DNA of 64,000 nucleotides from Ecdyonurus torrentis (GCA_949318235.1 OX439134.1:24066662-24130661), one strand, 5' to 3'; shown: positions 35,182 to 49,195, numbered from the stretch's first letter. Made by a program: numbers and translations. The notes: a model not told the origin generated them from the letters alone.

Positions 35182-37572
35182 TAGCATTGTAGCTAATATA
35201 AAGAATATAAAAGTTTGTAACTCGAGTTCCAATTGAGATAGAAAGTTGCAGTTTTGAAGTAAAGTGATGCAAAACGTTCTATAGTTTTAAATTCACCTCT
35301 AGAAAAAAAATTGAGAAAAAAAAATTTTCTAAAAAAATTGCGTTTTTCAGATTCTGAAAACGATTTTTGATGATATCTCAGAAACTAATAATGCTACAGA
35401 CTTACGGTTTGAACTGAAATGTATCACTTTGAAATGTCTTATGAAAAGTTTATTACACTTTAGTCGCAAAAAATAAAACTTTCTCAGTTTTTGAGAATTT
35501 TCGTATTTTCTTACCGAAGTCTATAGCATTGTAGCCCATATGAAGAAAAAAAAGTTTGTAACTTGAGTTCCAATTGAGATAGAAAGTTGCAGTTTTGAAA
35601 TAAAGTGATGCAAAACGTTCTATAGTTTTAAATTCACCTCTAGAAACAAAATTGAGAAAAAAAAATTTTCCAAAAAAAAAGTGTTTTTCAGATTCTGAAA
35701 ACGATTTTTGATGATATCTCAGAAACTAATAATGCTACAGACTTACGGTTTGAACTGAAATGTATCACTTTGAAATGTCTTATGAAAAGTTTATTACACT
35801 TTAGTCGCAAAAAATAAAACTTTCTCAGTTTTTGAGAATTTTCGTATTTTCTTACCGAAGTCTATAGCATTGTAGCCCATATGAAGAAAAAAAAAGTTTG
35901 TAACTCGAGTTCTAATTTAGATGGAAAGTTGCGGTTTTGAAATAAAGTGATGCAAAACGCTCTTTAGTACTAAATTCACCTCTAGAAACAAAATTGAGAA
36001 AAATAATTTTTTAAAAAAAATTTTGTTTTTCAGATTCTGAAAACGATTTTTGATGATATCTCAGAAACTAATAATGCTACAGACTTACGGTTTACACTGA
36101 AATGTATCACTTTGAAATGTCTTATAAAAAGTTTATTACACTTTAGTCGCAAAAAATAAAACTTTCTCAGTTTTTGAGAATTTTCGTATTTTCTTACCGA
36201 AGTCTATAGCATTGTAGCCCATATGAAGAAGAAAAAAGTTTGTAACTCGAGTTCTAATTTAGATGGAAAGTTGCGGTTTTGAAATAAAGTGATGCAAAAC
36301 GCTCTTTAGTACTTAATTTACCTCTAGAAACAAAATTGAGAAAAATAATTTTTCAAAAAAATTGTGTTTTCGAGATTCTGAAAACGATTTTTGATGATAT
36401 CTCAGAAACTAATAATGCTACAGACTTACGGTTTGAACTGAAATGTATCACTTTGAAATGTCTTATGAAAAGTTTATTACACTTAAGTCGCAAAAAATAA
36501 AACTTTTTCAGTTTTTGAAAATTTTAGTCTTTTCTTACCGAAGTCTATAGCATTGTAGCTAATATAAAGAATATAAAAGTTTGTAACTCGAGTTCCAATT
36601 GAGATAGAAAGTTGCAGTTTTGAAGTAAAGTGATGCAAAACGTTCTATAGTTTTAAATTCACCTCTAGAAAAAAAATTGAGAAAAAAAAATTTTCTAAAA
36701 AAATTGCGTTTTTCAGATTCTGAAAACGATTTTTGATGATATCTCAGAAACTAATAATGCTACAGACTTACGGTTTGAACTGAAATGTATCACTTTGAAA
36801 TGTCTTATGAAAAGTTTATTACACTTTAGTCGCAAAAAATAAAACTTTCTCAGTTTTTGAGAATTTTCGTATTTTCTTACCGAAGTCTATAGCATTGTAG
36901 CCCATATGAAGAAAAAAAAGTTTGTAACTTGAGTTCCAATTGAGATAGAAAGTTGCAGTTTTGAAATAAAGTGATGCAAAACGTTCTATAGTTTTAAATT
37001 CACCTCTAGAAACAAAATTGAGAAAAAAAAATTTTCCAAAAAAAAAGTGTTTTTCAGATTCTGAAAACGATTTTTGATGATATCTCAGAAACTAATAATG
37101 CTACAGACTTACGGTTTGAACTGAAATGTATCACTTTGAAATGTCTTATGAAAAGTTTATTACACTTTAGTCGCAAAAAATAAAACTTTCTCAGTTTTTG
37201 AGAATTTTCGTATTTTCTTACCGAAGTCTATAGCATTGTAGCCCATATGAAGAAAAAAAAAGTTTGTAACTCGAGTTCTAATTTAGATGGAAAGTTGCGG
37301 TTTTGAAATAAAGTGATGCAAAACGCTCTTTAGTACTAAATTCACCTCTAGAAACAAAATTGAGAAAAATAATTTTTTAAAAAAAATTTTGTTTTTCAGA
37401 TTCTGAAAACGATTTTTGATGATATCTCAGAAACTAATAATGCTACAGACTTACGGTTTACACTGAAATGTATCACTTTGAAATGTCTTATAAAAAGTTT
37501 ATTACATTTTAGTCGCAAAAAATAAAACTTTCTCAGTTTTTGAGAATTTTCGTATTTTCTTACCGAAGTCTA
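34841..37572. repeat. Doubled 4-mer C-D-E-F (m103-m110)
   Basis: m103-m106 (34841-36206) and m107-m110 (36207-37572) have the same order at a 1,366-base offset. The F monomer at the junction (m106) keeps the F marker ataaaaag at 36124 but then has ttacactttag instead of the F form ttacattttag, so the exchange lies between 36126 and 36141. The first unit overlaps the last C of the preceding 17-mer copy. Confidence 0.88.
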
Positions 37573-40500
37573 TAGCATTGTAGCCCATATGAAGAAAAAA
37601 AAAGTTTGTAACTCGAGTTCTAATTTAGATGGAAAGTTGCGGTTTTGAAATAAAGTGATGCAAAACGCTCTTTAGTACTAAATTCACCTCTAGAAACAAA
37701 ATTGAGAAAAATAATTTTTCAAAAAAAATTGGGTTTTTCAGATTCTGAAAACGATTTTTAATGATATCTCAGAAACTAATAATGCTACAGACTTACGGTT
37801 TGAACTGAAATGTATCACTTTGAAATGTCTTATAAAAAGTTTATTACACTTAAGTCGCAAAAAATAAAACTTTTTCAGTTTTTGAAAATTTTAGTCTTTT
37901 CTTACCGAAGTCTATAGCATTGTAGCTAATATAAAGAATATAAAAGTTGTAACTCTAGTTCCAATTGAGATAGAAAGTTGCAGTTTTGAAATAAAGTGAT
38001 GCAAAACGTTCTATAGTTTTAAATTCACCTCTAGAAACAAAATTGAGAAAAAAAAAATTTCCAAAAAAAAAGTGTTTTTCAGATTCTGAAAACGATTTTT
38101 GATGATATCTCAGAAACTAATAATGCTACAGACTTACGGTTTGAACTGAAATGTATCACTTTGAAATGTCTAATGAAAAGTTTATTACACTTTAGTCGCA
38201 AAAAATAAAACTTTCTCAGTTTTTGAGAATTTTCGTATTTTCTTACCGAAGTCTATAGCATTGTAGCCCATATGAAGAAGAAAAAAGTTTGTAACTCGAG
38301 TTCTAATTGAGATGGAACATTGCGGTTTTGAAATAAAGTGATGCAAAACGCTCTTTAGTACTAAATTCACCTCTAGAAACAAAATTGAGAAAAAAAAATT
38401 CCAAAAAAATTGTGTTTTTCAGATTTTGAAAACGATTTTTGATGATATCTCAGAAACTAATGATGCTACAGACTTACGGTTTGAACTGAAATGTATCACT
38501 TTGAAATGTCTTATGAAAAGTTTATTACACTTTAGTCGCAAAAAATAAAACTTTCTCAGTTTTTGAGAATTTTCGTATTTTCTTACCGAAGTCTATAGCA
38601 TTGTAGCCCATATGAAGAAGAAAAAAGTTTGTAACTCGAGTTCTAATTGAGATGGAACATTGCGGTTTTGAAATAAAGTGATGCAAAACGCTCTTTAGTA
38701 CTAAATTGACCTCTAGAAACAAAATTGAGAAAAATAATTTTTTAAAAAAAATTGTGTTTTTGAGATTCTGAAAACGATTTTTGATGATATCTCAGAAACT
38801 AATAATGCTACAGACTTACGGTTTACACTGAAATGTATCACTTTGAAATGTCTTATAAAAAGTTTATTACATTTTAGTCGCAAAAAATAAAACTTTCTCA
38901 GTTTTTGAGAATTTTCGTATTTTCTTACCGAAGTCTATAGCATTGTAGCCCATATGAAGAAAAAAAAAGTTTGTAACTCGAGTTCTAATTTAGATCGAAA
39001 GTTGCGGTTTTGAAATAAAGTGATGCAAAACGCTCTTTAGTACCTAATTTACCTCTAGAAACAAAATTGAGAAAAATAATTTTAAAAAAAAAATTGTGTT
39101 TTTGAGATTCTGAAAACGATTTTTGATGATATCTCAGAAACTAATGATGCTACAGACTTACGGTTTGAACTGAAATGTATCACTTTGAAATGTCTTATGA
39201 AAAGTTTATTACACTTTAGTCGCAAAAAATAAAACTTTCTCAGTTTTTGAGAATTTTCGTATTTTCTTACCGAAGTCTATAGCATTGTAGCCCATATGAA
39301 GAAAAAAAAAGTTTGTAACTCGAGTTCTAATTTAGATGGAAAGTTGCGGTTTTGAAATAAAGTGATGCAAAACGCTCTTTAGTACTAAATTCACCTCTAG
39401 AAACAAAATTGAGAAAAATAATTTTTTTAAAAAAAATTTGTTTTTCAGATTCTGAAAACGATTTTTGATGATATCTCAGAAACTAATAATGCTACAGACT
39501 TACGGTTTACACTGAAATGTATCACTTTGAAATGTCTTATAAAAAGTTTATTACATTTTAGTCGCAAAAAATAAAACTTTCTCAGTTTTTGAGAATTTTC
39601 GTATTTTCTTACCGAAGTCTATAGCATTGTAGCCCATATGAAGAAAAAAAAAGTTTGTAACTCGAGTTCTAATTTAGATGGAAAGTTGCGGTTTTGAAAT
39701 AAAGTGATGCAAAACGCTCTTTAGTACTAAATTCACCTCTAGAAACAAAATTGAGAAAAATAATTTTTCAAAAAAAATTGGGTTTTTCAGATTCTGAAAA
39801 CGATTTTTAATGATATCTCAGAAACTAATAATGCTACAGACTTACGGTTTGAACTGAAATGTATCACTTTGAAATGTCTTATAAAAAGTTTATTACACTT
39901 AAGTCGCAAAAAATAAAAACTTTTTCAGTTTTTGAAAATTTTAGTATTTTCTTACCGAAGTCTATAGCATTGTAGCTAATATAAAGAATATAAAAGTTTG
40001 TAACTCTAGTTCCAATTGAGATAGAAAGTTGCAGTTTTGAAATAAAGTGATGCAAAACGTTCTACAGTTTTAAATTCACCTCTAGAAACAAAATTGAGAA
40101 AAAAAAAATTTCCAAAAAAAAAGTGTTTTTCAGATTCTGAAAACGATTTTTGATGATATCTCAGAAACTAATAATGCTACAGACTTACGGTTTGAACTGA
40201 AATGTATCACTTTGAAATGTCTAATGAAAAGTTTATTACACTTTAGTCGCAAAAAATAAAACTTTTTTAGTTTTTGAGAATTTTCGTATTTTCTTACCGA
40301 AGTCTATAGCATTGTAGCCCATATGAAGAAGAAAAAAGTTTGTAACTCGAGTTCTAATTGAGATGGAACATTGCGGTTTTGAAATAAAGTGATGCAAAAC
40401 GCTCTTTAGTACTAAATTCACCTCTAGAAACAAAATTGAGAAAAAAAAATTCCAAAAAAATTGTGTTTTTCAGATTTTGAAAACGATTTTTGATGATATC

Positions 40501-41330
40501 TCAGAAACTAATGATGCTACAGACTTACGGTTTGAACTGAAATGTATCACTTTGAAATGTCTTATGAAAAGTTTATTACACTTTAGTCGCAAAAAATAAA
40601 ACTTTCTCAGTTTTTGAGAATTTTAGTCTTTTCTTACCGAAGTCTATAGCATTGTAGCCCATATGAAAAAGAAAAAAGTTTGTAACTCGAGTTCTAATTG
40701 AGATGGAACATTGCGGTTTTGAAATAAAGTGATGCAAAACGCTCTTTAGTACTAAATTCACCTCTAGAAACAAAATTGAGAAAAATAATTTTTTAAAAAA
40801 AATTGTGTTTTTGAGATTCTGAAAACGATTTTTGATGATATCTCAGAAACTAATAATGCTACAGACTTACGGTTTACACTGAAATGTATCACTTTGAAAT
40901 GTCTTATAAAAAGTTTATTACATTTTAGTCGCAAAAAATAAAACTTTCTCAGTTTTTGAGAATTTTCGTATTTTCTTACCGAAGTCTATAGCATTGTAGC
41001 CCATATGAAGAAAAAAAAAGTTTGTAACTCGAGTTCTAATTTAGATCGAAAGTTGCGGTTTTGAAATAAAGTGATGCAAAACGCTCTTTAGTACCTAATT
41101 TACCTCTAGAAACAAAATTGAGAAAAATAATTTTAAAAAAAAAATTGTGTTTTTGAGATTCTGAAAACGATTTTTGATGATATCTCAGAAACTAATGATG
41201 CTACAGACTTACGGTTTGAACTGAAATGTATCACTTTGAAATGTCTTATGAAAAGTTTATTACACTTTAGTCGCAAAAAATAAAACTTTCTCAGTTTTTG
41301 AGAATTTTCGTATTTTCTTACCGAAGTCTA
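37231..41330. repeat. Doubled 6-mer F-G-H-I-J-K (m110-m121)
   Basis: The first unit is 37231-39279 (starts 37231, 37573, 37915, 38256, 38596, 38938). The second is 39280-41330 (starts 39280, 39622, 39965, 40307, 40647, 40989). The offset is 2,049 bases. Both K monomers here have gtcgc and a cttacc tail instead of the gtcgg and tttacc that precede L, showing K joined to a different neighbour. The second copy has several mosaic tails around 39.9-40.7 kb. Confidence 0.88.
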
Positions 41331-44062
41331 TAGCATTGTAGCCCATATGAAGAAGAAAAAAGTTTGTAACTCGAGTTCTAATTTAGATGGAAAGTTGCGG
41401 TTTTGAAATAAAGTGATGCAAAACGCTCTTTAGTACTTAATTTACCTCTAGAAACAAAATTGAGAAAAATAATTTTTCAAAAAAATTGTGTTTTCGAGAT
41501 TCTGAAAACGATTTTTGATGATATCTCAGAAACTAATAATGCTACAGACTTACGGTTTGAACTGAAATGTATCACTTTGAAATGTCTTATGAAAAGTTTA
41601 TTACACTTAAGTCGCAAAAAATAAAACTTTTTCAGTTTTTGAAAATTTTAGTCTTTTCTTACCGAAGTCTATAGCATTGTAGCTAATATAAAGAATATAA
41701 AAGTTTGTAACTCGAGTTCCAATTGAGATAGAAAGTTGCAGTTTTGAAGTAAAGTGATACAAAACGTTCTATAGTTTTAAATTCACCTCTAGAAAAAAAA
41801 TTGAGAAAAAAAAATTTTCTAAAAAAATTTCGTTTTTCAGATTCTGAAAACGATTTTTGATGATATCTCAGAAACTAATAATGCTACAGACTTACGGTTT
41901 GAACTGAAATGTATCACTTTGAAATGTCTTATGAAAAGTTTATTACACTTTAGTCGCAAAAAATAAAACTTTCTCAGTTTTTGAGAATTTTCGTATTTTC
42001 TTACCGAAGTCTATAGCATTGTAGCCCATATGAAGAAAAAAAAAGTTTGTAACTTGAGTTCCAATTGAGATAGAAAGTTGCAGTTTTGAAATAAAGTGAT
42101 GCAAAACGTTCTATAGTTTTAAATTCACCTCTAGAAACAAAATTGAGAAAAAAAAATTTTCCAAAAAAAAAGTGTTTTTCAGATTCTGAAAACGATTTTT
42201 GATGATATCTCAGAAACTAATAATGCTACAGACTTACGGTTTGAACTGAAATGTATCACTTTGAAATGTCTTATGAAAAGTTTATTACACTTTAGTCGCA
42301 AAAAATAAAACTTTCTCAGTTTTTGAGAATTTTCGTATTTTCTTACCGAAGTCTATAGCATTGTAGCCCATATGAAGAAAAAAAAAGTTTGTAACTTGAG
42401 TTCCAATTGAGATAGAAAGTTGCAGTTTTAAAATAAAGTGATGCAAAACATTCTATAGTACTAAATTCACCTCTAGAAACAAAATTGAGAAAAAAAAAAT
42501 TCCAAAAAAATTGTGTTTTTCAGATTCTGAAAACGATTTTTGATGATATCTCAGAAACTAATGATGCTACAGACTTACGGTTTGAACTGAAATGTATCAC
42601 TTTGAAATGTCTTATGAAAAGTTTATTACACTTTAGTCGCAAAAAATAAAACTTTCTCAGTTTTTGAGAATTTTCGTATTTTCTTACCGAAGTCTATAGC
42701 ATTGTAGCCCATATGAAGAAGAAAAAAGTTTGTAATTCGAGTTCTAATTTAGATGGAAAGTTGCGGTTTTGAAATAAAGTGATGCAAAACGCTCTTTAGT
42801 ACTTAATTTACCTCTAGAAACAAAATTGAGAAAAATAATTTTTCAAAAAAATTGTGTTTTCGAGATTCTGAAAACGATTTTTGATGATATCTCAGAAACT
42901 AATAATGCTACAGACTTACGGTTTGAACTGAAATGTATCACTTTGAAATGTCTTATGAAAAGTTTATTACACTTAAGTCGCAAAAAATAAAACTTTTTCA
43001 GTTTTTGAAAATTTTAGTCTTTTCTTACTGAAGTCTATAGCATTGTAGCTAATATAAAGAATATAAAAGTTTGTAACTCGAGTTCCAATTGAGATAGAAA
43101 GTTGCAGTTTTGAAGTAAAGTGATGCAAAACGTTCTATAGTTTTAAATTCACCTCTAGAAAAAAAATTGAGAAAAAAAAATTTTCTAAAAAAATTGCGTT
43201 TTTCAGATTCTGAAAACGATTTTTGATGATATCTCAGAAACTAATAATGCTACAGACTTACGGTTTGAACTGAAATGTATCACTTTGAAATGTCTTATGA
43301 AAAGTTTATTACACTTTAGTCGCAAAAAATAAAACTTTCTCAGTTTTTGAGAATTTTCGTATTTTCTTACCGAAGTCTATAGCATTGTAGCCCATATGAA
43401 GAAAAAAAAGTTTGTAACTTGAGTTCCAATTGAGATAGAAAGTTGCAGTTTTGAAATAAAGTGATGCAAAACGTTCTATAGTTTTAAATTCACCTCTAGA
43501 AACAAAATTGAGAAAAAAAAATTTTCCAAAAAAAAAGTGTTTTTCAGATTCTGAAAACGATTTTTGATGATATCTCAGAAACTAATAATGCTACAGACTT
43601 ACGGTTTGAACTGAAATGTATCACTTTGAAATGTCTTATGAAAAGTTTATTACACTTTAGTCGCAAAAAATAAAACTTTCTCAGTTTTTGAGAATTTTCG
43701 TATTTTCTTACCGAAGTCTATAGCATTGTAGCCCATTTGAAGAAAAAAAAAGTTTGTAACTCGAGTTCTAATTTAGATGGAAAGTTGCGGTTTTGAAATA
43801 AAGTGATGCAAAACGCTCTTTAGTACTAAATTCACCTCTAGAAACAAAATTGAGAAAAATAATTTTTTAAAAAAAAATTTGTTTTTCAGATTCTGAAAAC
43901 GATTTTTGATGATATCTCAGAAACTAATAATGCTACAGACTTACGGTTTACACTGAAATGTATCACTTTGAAATGTCTTATAAAAAGTTTATTACATTTT
44001 AGTCGCAAAAAATAAAACTTTCTCAGTTTTTGAGAATTTTCGTATTTTCTTACCGAAGTCTA
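41331..44062. repeat. Doubled 4-mer C-D-E-B'/C-D-E-F (m122-m129)
   Basis: C D E B' (41331-42696) is followed by C D E F (42697-44062), at a 1,366-base offset for C, D and E. Private changes include gtgatacaaaac near 41755, gtaattcgag near 42731, cttactgaag near 43025 and cccatttgaag near 43735. Confidence 0.87.
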
Positions 44063-45088
44063 TAGCATTGTAGCCCATATGAAGAAAAAAAAAGTTTGTA
44101 ACTCGAGTTCTAATTTAGATGGAAAGTTGCGGTTTTGAAACAAAGTGATGCAAAACGCTCTTTAGTACTAAATTCACCTCTAAAAACAAAATTGAGAAAA
44201 ATAATTTTTCAAAAAAAATTGTGTTTTTCAGATTCTGAAAACGATTTTTGATGATATCTCAGAAACTAATAATGCTACAGACTTACGGTTTGAACTGAAA
44301 TGTATCACTTTGAAATGTCTTATGAAAATTTTATTACACTTTAGTCGCAAAAAATAAAACTTTCTCAGTTTTTGAGAATTTTCGTATTTTCTTACCGAAG
44401 TCTATAGCATTGTAGCCCATATGAAGAAAAAAAAAGTTTGTAACTCGAGTTCTAATTTAGATGGAAAGTTGCGGTTTTGAAATAAAGTGATGCAAAACGC
44501 TCTTTAGTACCTAATTTACCTCTAGAAACAAAATTGAGAAAAATAATTTTAAAAAAAAAATTGTGTTTTTGAGATTCTGAAAACGATTTTTGATGATATC
44601 TCAGAAACTAATAATGCTACAGACTTACGGTTTGAACTGAAATGTATCACTTTGAAATGTCTTATGAAAAGTTTATTACACTTTAGTCGGAAAAAATAAA
44701 ACTTTCTCAGTTTTTGAGAATTTTCGTATTTTTTTACCGAAGTCTATAGCATTGTAGCCCATATGAAGAAGAAAAAAGTTTGTAACTCGAGTTCTAATTG
44801 AGATGGAACATTGCGGTTTTGAAATAAAGTGATGCAAAACGTTCTATAGTACTAAATTCACCTCTAGAAACAAAATTGAGAAAAATAATTTTTTAAAAAA
44901 AATTTTGTTTTTCAGATTCTGAAAACGATTTTTGATGATATCTCAGAAAATAATAATGCTACAGACTTACGGTTTACACTGAAATGTATCACTTTGAAAT
45001 GTCTTATGAAAAGTTTATTACATTTTAGTCGCAAAAAATAAAACTTTCTCAGTTTTTGAGAATTTTCGTATTTTCTTACCAAAGTCTA
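44063..45088. repeat. Monomers m130-m132, boundary of the central HOR
   Basis: Starts are 44063, 44405 and 44747. m131 resembles K by acctaattt but lacks agatcgaaag. m132 carries gttctatagtac, cagaaaataat and a ccaaag tail, found again at 47143 and 48854. This is the change from the central letters to the 7-5-7 block. Confidence 0.8.
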
Positions 45089-47484
45089 TAGCATTGTAGC
45101 TAATATAAAGAATATAAAAGTTTGTAACTCGAGTTCCAATTGAGATAGAAATGTGCAGTTTTGAAATAAAGTGATGCAAAACGCTCTTTAGTACTAAATT
45201 CACCTCTAAAAACAAAATTGAGAAAAATAATTTTTCAAAAAAAATTGTGTTTTTCAGATTCTGAAAACGATTTTTGATGATATCTCAGAAACTAATAATG
45301 CTACAGACTTACGGTTTGAACTGAAATGTATCACTTTGAAATGTCTTATGAAAAGTTTATTACACTTTAGTCGGAAAAAATTAAACTTTCTCAGTTTTTG
45401 AGAATTTTCGTATTTTCTTACCGAAGTCTATAGCATTGTAGCCCATATGAAGAAAAAAAAAGTTTGTAACTCGAGTTCTAATTTAGATGGAAAGTTACGG
45501 TTTTGAAATAAAGTGATGCAAAACGCTCTTTAGTACTAAATTCACCTCTAGAAACAAAATTGAGAAAAATAATTTTTCAAAAAAAATTGTGTTTTTCAGA
45601 TTCTGAAAACGATTTTTGATGATATCTCAGAAACTAATAATGCTACAGACTTACGGTTTGAACTGAAATGTATCACTTTGAAATGTCTTATGAAAAGTTT
45701 ATTACACTTTAGTCGCAAAAAATAAAACTTTCTCAGTTTTTGAGAATTTTCGTATTTTCTTACCGAAGTCTATAGCATTGTAGCCCATATGAAGAAGAAA
45801 AAAAGTTTGTAACTCGAGTTCTAATTTAGATGAAAAGTTGCGGTTTTGAAATAAAGTGATGCAAAACGCTCTTTAGTACTTAATTTACCTCTAGAAACAA
45901 AATTGAGAAAAATAATTTTAAAAAAAAAATTGTGTTTTTGAGATTCTGAAAACGATTTTTGATGATATCTCAGAAACTAATAATGCTACAGACTTACGGT
46001 TTGAACTGAAATGTATCACTTTGAAATGTCTTATGAAAAGTTTATTACACTTTAGTCGGAAAAAATTAAACTTTCTCAGTTTTTGAGAATTTTCGTATTT
46101 TCTTACCGAAGTCTATAGCATTGTAGCCCATATGAAGAAAAAAAAAAGTTTGTAACTCGAGTTCTTATTTAGATGGAAAGTTACGGTTTTGAAATAAAGT
46201 GATGCAAAACGCTCTTTAGTACTAAATTCACCTCTAAAAACAAAATTGAGAAAAATAATTTTTCAAAAAAAATTGTGTTTTTCAGATTCTGAAAACGATT
46301 TTTGATGATATCTCAGAAACTAATAATGCTACAGACTTACGGTTTGAACTGAAATGTATCACTTTGAAATGTCTTATGAAAAGTTTATTACACTTTAGTC
46401 GCAAAAAATAAAACTTTCTCAGTTTTTGAGAAGTTTCGTATTTTCTTACCGAAGTCTATAGCATTGTAGCCCATATGAAGAATAAAAAAGTTTGTAACTC
46501 GAGTTCTAATTTAGATGGAAAGTTGCAGTTTTGAAATAAAGTGATGCAAAACGCTCTTTAGTACTAAATTCACCTCTTGAAACAAAATTGAGAAAAATAA
46601 TTTTTAAAAAAAAATTGTGTTTTTGAGATTCTGAAAACGATTTTTGATGATATCTCAGAAACTAATAATGCTACAGACTTACGGTTTGAACTGAAATGTA
46701 TCACTTTGAAATGTCTTATGAAAAGTTTATTACACTTTAGTCGGAAAAAATAAAACTTTCTCAGTTTTTGAGAATTTTCATATTTTTTTACCGAAGTCTA
46801 TAGCATTGTAGCCCATATGAAGAAGAAAAAAGTTTGTAACTCGAGTTCTAATTGAGATGGAACATTGCGGTTTTGAAATAAAGTGATGCAAAACGCTTTT
46901 TAGTACTTAATTTACCTCTAGAAACAAAATTGAGAAAAATAATTTTTTAAAAAAAATTTTGTTTTTCAGATTCTGAAAACGATTTTTGATGATATCTCAG
47001 AAACTAATAATGCTACAGACTTACGGTTTACACTGAAATGTATCACTTTGAAATGTCTTATGAAAAGTTTATTACATTTTAGTCGCAAAAAATAAAACTT
47101 TCTCAGTTTTTGAGAATTTTCGTATTTTCTTACCAAAGTCTATAGCATTGTAGCCCATATGAAGAAAAAAAAAATTTGTAACTCGAGTTCTAATTGAGAT
47201 GGAACATTGCGGTTTTGAAATAAAGTGATGCAAAACGTTCTATAGTACTAAATTCACCTCTAGAAACAAAATTGAGAAAAATAATTTTTTAAAAAAAATT
47301 TTGTTTTTCAGATTCTGAAAACGATTTTTGATGATATCTCAGAAAATAATAATGCTACAGACTTACGGTTTACACTGAAATGTATCACTTTGAAATGTCT
47401 TATGAAAAGTTTATTACATTTTAGTCGCAAAAAATAAAACTTTCTCAGTTTTTGAGATTTTTCGTATTTTCTTACCAAAGTCTA
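45089..47484. repeat. 7-monomer HOR, copy 1 (m133-m139), 2,396 bp
   Basis: Starts are 45089, 45431, 45773, 46116, 46459, 46801 and 47143. Private markers are aatgtgcag in m133, gttcttattt in m136, gaagaataaaaaag plus cctcttgaaac in m137, ttttcatatt at the m137 end, and cagaaaataat in m139. Confidence 0.92.
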
Positions 47485-49195
47485 TAGCATTGTAGCTAAT
47501 ATAAAGAATATAAAAGTTTGTAACTCGAGTTCCAATTGAGATAGAAATGTGCAGTTTTGAAATAAAGTGATGCAAAACGCTCTTTAGTACTAAATTCACC
47601 TCTAAAAACAAAATTGAGAAAAATAATTTTTCAAAAAAAATTGTGTTTTTCAGATTCTGAAAACGATTTTTGATGATATCTCAGAAACTAATAATGCTAC
47701 AGACTTACGGTTTGAACTGAAATGTATCACTTTGAAATGTCTTATGAAAAGTTTATTACACTTTAGTCGGAAAAAATTAAACTTTCTCAGTTTTTGAGAA
47801 TTTTCGTATTTTCTTACCGAAGTCTATAGCATTGTAGCCCATATGAAGAAAAAAAAAGTTTGTAACTCGAGTTCTAATTTAGATGGAAAGTTACGGTTTT
47901 GAAATAAAGTGATGCAAAACGCTCTTTAGTACTAAATTCACCTCTAGAAACAAAATTGAGAAAAATAATTTTTCAAAAAAAATTGTGTTTTTCAGATTCT
48001 GAAAACGATTTTTGATGATATCTCAGAAACTAATAATGCTACAGACTTACGGTTTGAACTGAAATGTATCACTTTGAAATGTCTTATGAAAAGTTTATTA
48101 CACTTTAGTCGCAAAAAATAAAACTTTCTCAGTTTTTGAGAATTTTCGTATTTTCTTACCGAAGTCTATAGCATTGTAGCCCATATGAAGAAGAAAAAAA
48201 GTTTGTAACTCGAGTTCTAATTTAGATGAAAAGTTGCGGTTTTGAAATAAAGTGATGCAAAACGCTCTTTAGTACTTAATTCACCTCTTGAAACAAAATT
48301 GAGAAAAATAATTTTAAAAAAAAAATTGTGTTTTTGAGATTCTGAAAACGATTTTTGATGATATCTCAGAAACTAATAATGCTACAGACTTACGGTTTGA
48401 ACTGAAATGTATCACTTTGAAATGTCTTATGAAAAGTTTATTACACTTTAGTCGGAAAAAATAAAACTTTCTCAGTTTTTGAGAATTTTCATATTTTTTT
48501 ACCGAAGTCTATAGCATTGTAGCCCATATGAAGAAGAAAAAAGTTTGTAACTCGAGTTCTAATTGAGATGGAACATTGCGGTTTTGAAATAAAGTGATGC
48601 AAAACGCTTTTTAGTACTTAATTTACCTCTAGAAACAAAATTGAGAAAAATAATTTTTTAAAAAAAATTTTGTTTTTCAGATTCTGAAAACGATTTTTGA
48701 TGATATCTCAGAAACTAATAATGCTACAGACTTACGGTTTACACTGAAATGTATCACTTTGAAATGTCTTATGAAAAGTTTATTACATTTTAGTCGCAAA
48801 AAATAAAACTTTCTCAGTTTTTGAGAATTTTCGTATTTTCTTACCAAAGTCTATAGCATTGTAGCCCATATGAAGAAAAAAAAAATTTGTAACTCGAGTT
48901 CTAATTGAGATGGAACATTGCGGTTTTGAAATAAAGTGATGCAAAACGTTCTATAGTACTAAATTCACCTCTAGAAACAAAATTGAGAAAAATAATTTTT
49001 TAAAAAAAATTTTGTTTTTCAGATTCTGAAAACGATTTTTGATGATATCTCAGAAAATAATAATGCTACAGACTTACGGTTTACACTGAAATGTATCACT
49101 TTGAAATGTCTTATGAAAAGTTTATTACATTTTAGTCGCAAAAAATAAAACTTTCTCAGTTTTTGAGATTTTTCGTATTTTCTTACCAAAGTCTA
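47485..49195. repeat. 5-monomer deletion derivative (m140-m144), 1,711 bp
   Basis: Starts are 47485, 47827, 48169, 48512 and 48854. The order is that of the 7-mer with two monomers missing. The third monomer (m142) starts as m135 and ends as m137, with the switch between 48277 and 48282. This is a direct record of unequal exchange shortening a HOR by two monomers. Confidence 0.92.
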
